From NCBI GenBank assembly GCA_019916065.1, contig CM034243.1, positions 24,702,147 to 24,766,146 on the forward strand: a stretch of 64,000 bases of DNA. The letters are read 5' to 3'. Both the position numbers and the translations under genes were made by a program. This document shows positions 62,819 through 64,000 of the stretch, piece after piece. Position 1 is the first letter of the stretch. Each line of letters starts with the position of its first letter. The notes under the pieces are model-generated. The model saw only the letters and a list, made by a program, of their open reading frames with translations, did not search any database and was not told the origin of the DNA. The stretch comes from Vitellaria paradoxa (lineage: Eukaryota > Streptophyta > Magnoliopsida > Ericales > Sapotaceae).

Positions 62819-64000
62819 GTTAATAAATCTCTAGCACAGTCGTCAAATAAAGAACTAACAAAGAGACCTCCGCAATCGTAGAACAAGAGTGGTTAACCAA
62901 ACCAACAAATCAACGCCCCAATGGCAGCAAAGAAATCAAAACAAACCAGAATGGCAGATCTGGTCTCGAACAAGAAGAAATCAGAAAAAAAAACAGACAG
63001 TTGCGAAAGACAGAGACGAGAACGACCATGCTTACATCCAAATCAACTACCCATCAAGCCAAAAGGCAGCAAAAAGGGTCGCTTGCCCTAGGCAAGCTCC
63101 GGCAAGGGTCGCCGGAAACTTCCCGGAGGGAGACGCGCTTGCACGCGCTGAGAAGCCTCGCGTGTGGGATCTGGACGCCTCGAAAGTCCCGCGCGTGAGG
63201 GCGCATGGCCTACCGACCGGTGACAACTCCGGTGGGGTTGTGATTGTCGGCCACCGGCGATCCTTTTGGAGTGGTCGGACTTCAATTCCGACCGCCGGAG
63301 AGCTGTCCGCCGGCGATGAACAGTGCTGCTACAGTACTGTTAGGGTTTTTTTTTTTTTTTTTTGTGGAACTAGAGTTTGCTCTGATACCAAGTTGAGAAA
63401 GTTGAGAAAAAGGGAGAAATTGAAATTGAATTCTCTCGTCTCCCTTGAATATTATTTATAATGAATGTTTACATCAAATTAGGAAATAGGAAACTAAGAA
63501 ATTAGGAAACCAAATCAATCACTCCTATATGCTAAACAATCATATCTATATTCTAAGGAAATTAAGCATATATTCTAATATATATGTTCTATATTCTAAC
63601 AGGCACCAAGGAGACCAATCTTAAAAAGCAAATCCAGAATATACTTGCGCTGACAAAGTGAAATGCCCTATGAGGAGCGGGCAATCTCCATCCTAAGAAA
63701 GTAATGAAGTCAACCAAGATCCTTAGTGTGAAACTGAGTAACAAAATATTATTTCAAGTCTGCAATACCCGAAGTATTATCACTGAAGATGATAATATCA
63801 TCCACATACACAATCAAGATAATAATGCAAGAAGATGTACAGCGTGCAAACACAGAATGATCAACAGTTGAGTGAGTGTATCAAGTAGAACAGAACTAAA
63901 ATGGTCAAACCAAGCTTGAGGGGACTATTTCAGGTCATATAAAACACGCCGTAAGCGACACACAAGATGCTCACTATCAGGAATAATATAACTGGGGAGC

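Larger units (their letters stand above)
58296..63601 (-). mobile_element. Ty1/copia retrotransposon C, complete but inactivated, 5.3 kb
   Basis: LTRs are 58296-58504 (209 bp) and 63391-63601 (211 bp), differing by about half a dozen substitutions and a short indel. The TSD GGCAC is perfect (58291-58295 and 63602-63606). On the minus strand the LTRs run TGTTAGAATA ... TTTCTCAACT. The primer site TGGTATCAGAGC is at 63390-63379; a polypurine tract TTGAGGGGG abuts the 3' LTR. The order gag-PR-IN-RT-RH is intact, but at least four frameshifts and three stops break it. The leader (62819-63390) is GC-rich between about 63060 and 63320. Confidence 0.96.
57357..64000 (-). mobile_element. Ty1/copia retrotransposon B, split by copia C, runs off the window
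   Basis: The 3' LTR is 57357-57561 (205 bp, TGGTGCAAGAG ... CTAATACA). Minus-strand RNase H lies at 57925-57614, with late RT at 58159-57932. RT then continues without loss on the other side of copia C, at 63602-64000: the TSD and the aligned equivalent in copia C (59232 onward) prove continuity. B and C are the same family; B is the older, more diverged copy, inserted in copia A. Confidence 0.9.

Noticed and set aside
62889..63461. 190-codon plus-strand frame
   Set aside because: It lies over the GC-rich leader and LTR of copia C, antisense to the element, without domains.
1..64000. CRISPR arrays, bacterial operons or a second host gene
   Set aside because: All conserved coding sequence is either MON2 exons or transposable elements; no regular spacer-repeat structure was seen.

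Overview
This is plant nuclear DNA: about 42 kb of one intron-rich gene, heavily invaded by transposable elements. The gene is the plant homologue of MON2, a Golgi/endosomal HEAT-repeat protein related to the large Arf-GEFs. I trace 31 consecutive + strand coding exons from 7874 to 49614, about 3.24 kb of coding sequence (roughly 1,080 residues), all with GT-AG introns and compatible phases except at two places. The start of the protein lies upstream of the window and the end lies downstream. Plant origin is also supported by LINE-1 elements with a zf-RVT domain, an Au-like SINE, Ty1/copia elements with Met-tRNA type primer sites, and TRIMs. The species cannot be read from the sequence.

Layout. 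Positions 1-7873 are repeats upstream of the first visible exon: the end of a hAT-like MITE, a decayed Ty3/gypsy element on the minus strand, a GC-rich quasi-repeat and an 89-bp minisatellite, a 5'-truncated LINE-1 with target-site duplications (TSDs), and two SINEs. From 7874 to 23860 exons 1-13 are separated by introns holding a 5'-truncated RTE LINE, LINE-1 fragments, two kinds of MITE and a long noncoding repeat. The intron after exon 13 carries a copia element whose 5' LTR hosts a solo LTR. The intron after exon 15 (9.7 kb) holds a gypsy remnant with a copia inside it and a 309-bp TRIM inside the copia, then a LINE-1 3' end and a SINE/RTE composite. Exons 16-31 lie at 39004-49614, with two more TRIMs and tandem repeats in their introns. 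From about 50027 to the end of the window lies a nest in the intron after exon 31: copia A interrupted by a nearly full-length LINE-1 (17-bp TSD) and by copia B, which is itself split by same-family copia C (5-bp TSD).

Most interesting points. (1) Two exons of the otherwise well-preserved MON2 reading frame each lack one nucleotide, both beside a TT; this is either gene decay or assembly error. (2) Two unrelated MITE families sit as nested inverted pairs around MON2 exons 3-6 (outer) and exon 6 (inner), which could pair in the pre-mRNA. (3) A SINE head joined to RTE LINE sequence lies between perfect 17-bp TSDs. (4) There are TRIMs with LTRs of only 75-76 bp. (5) Most LTR elements in the introns are antisense to MON2.

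No CRISPR, genuine tRNA, rRNA or second host gene was recognised.
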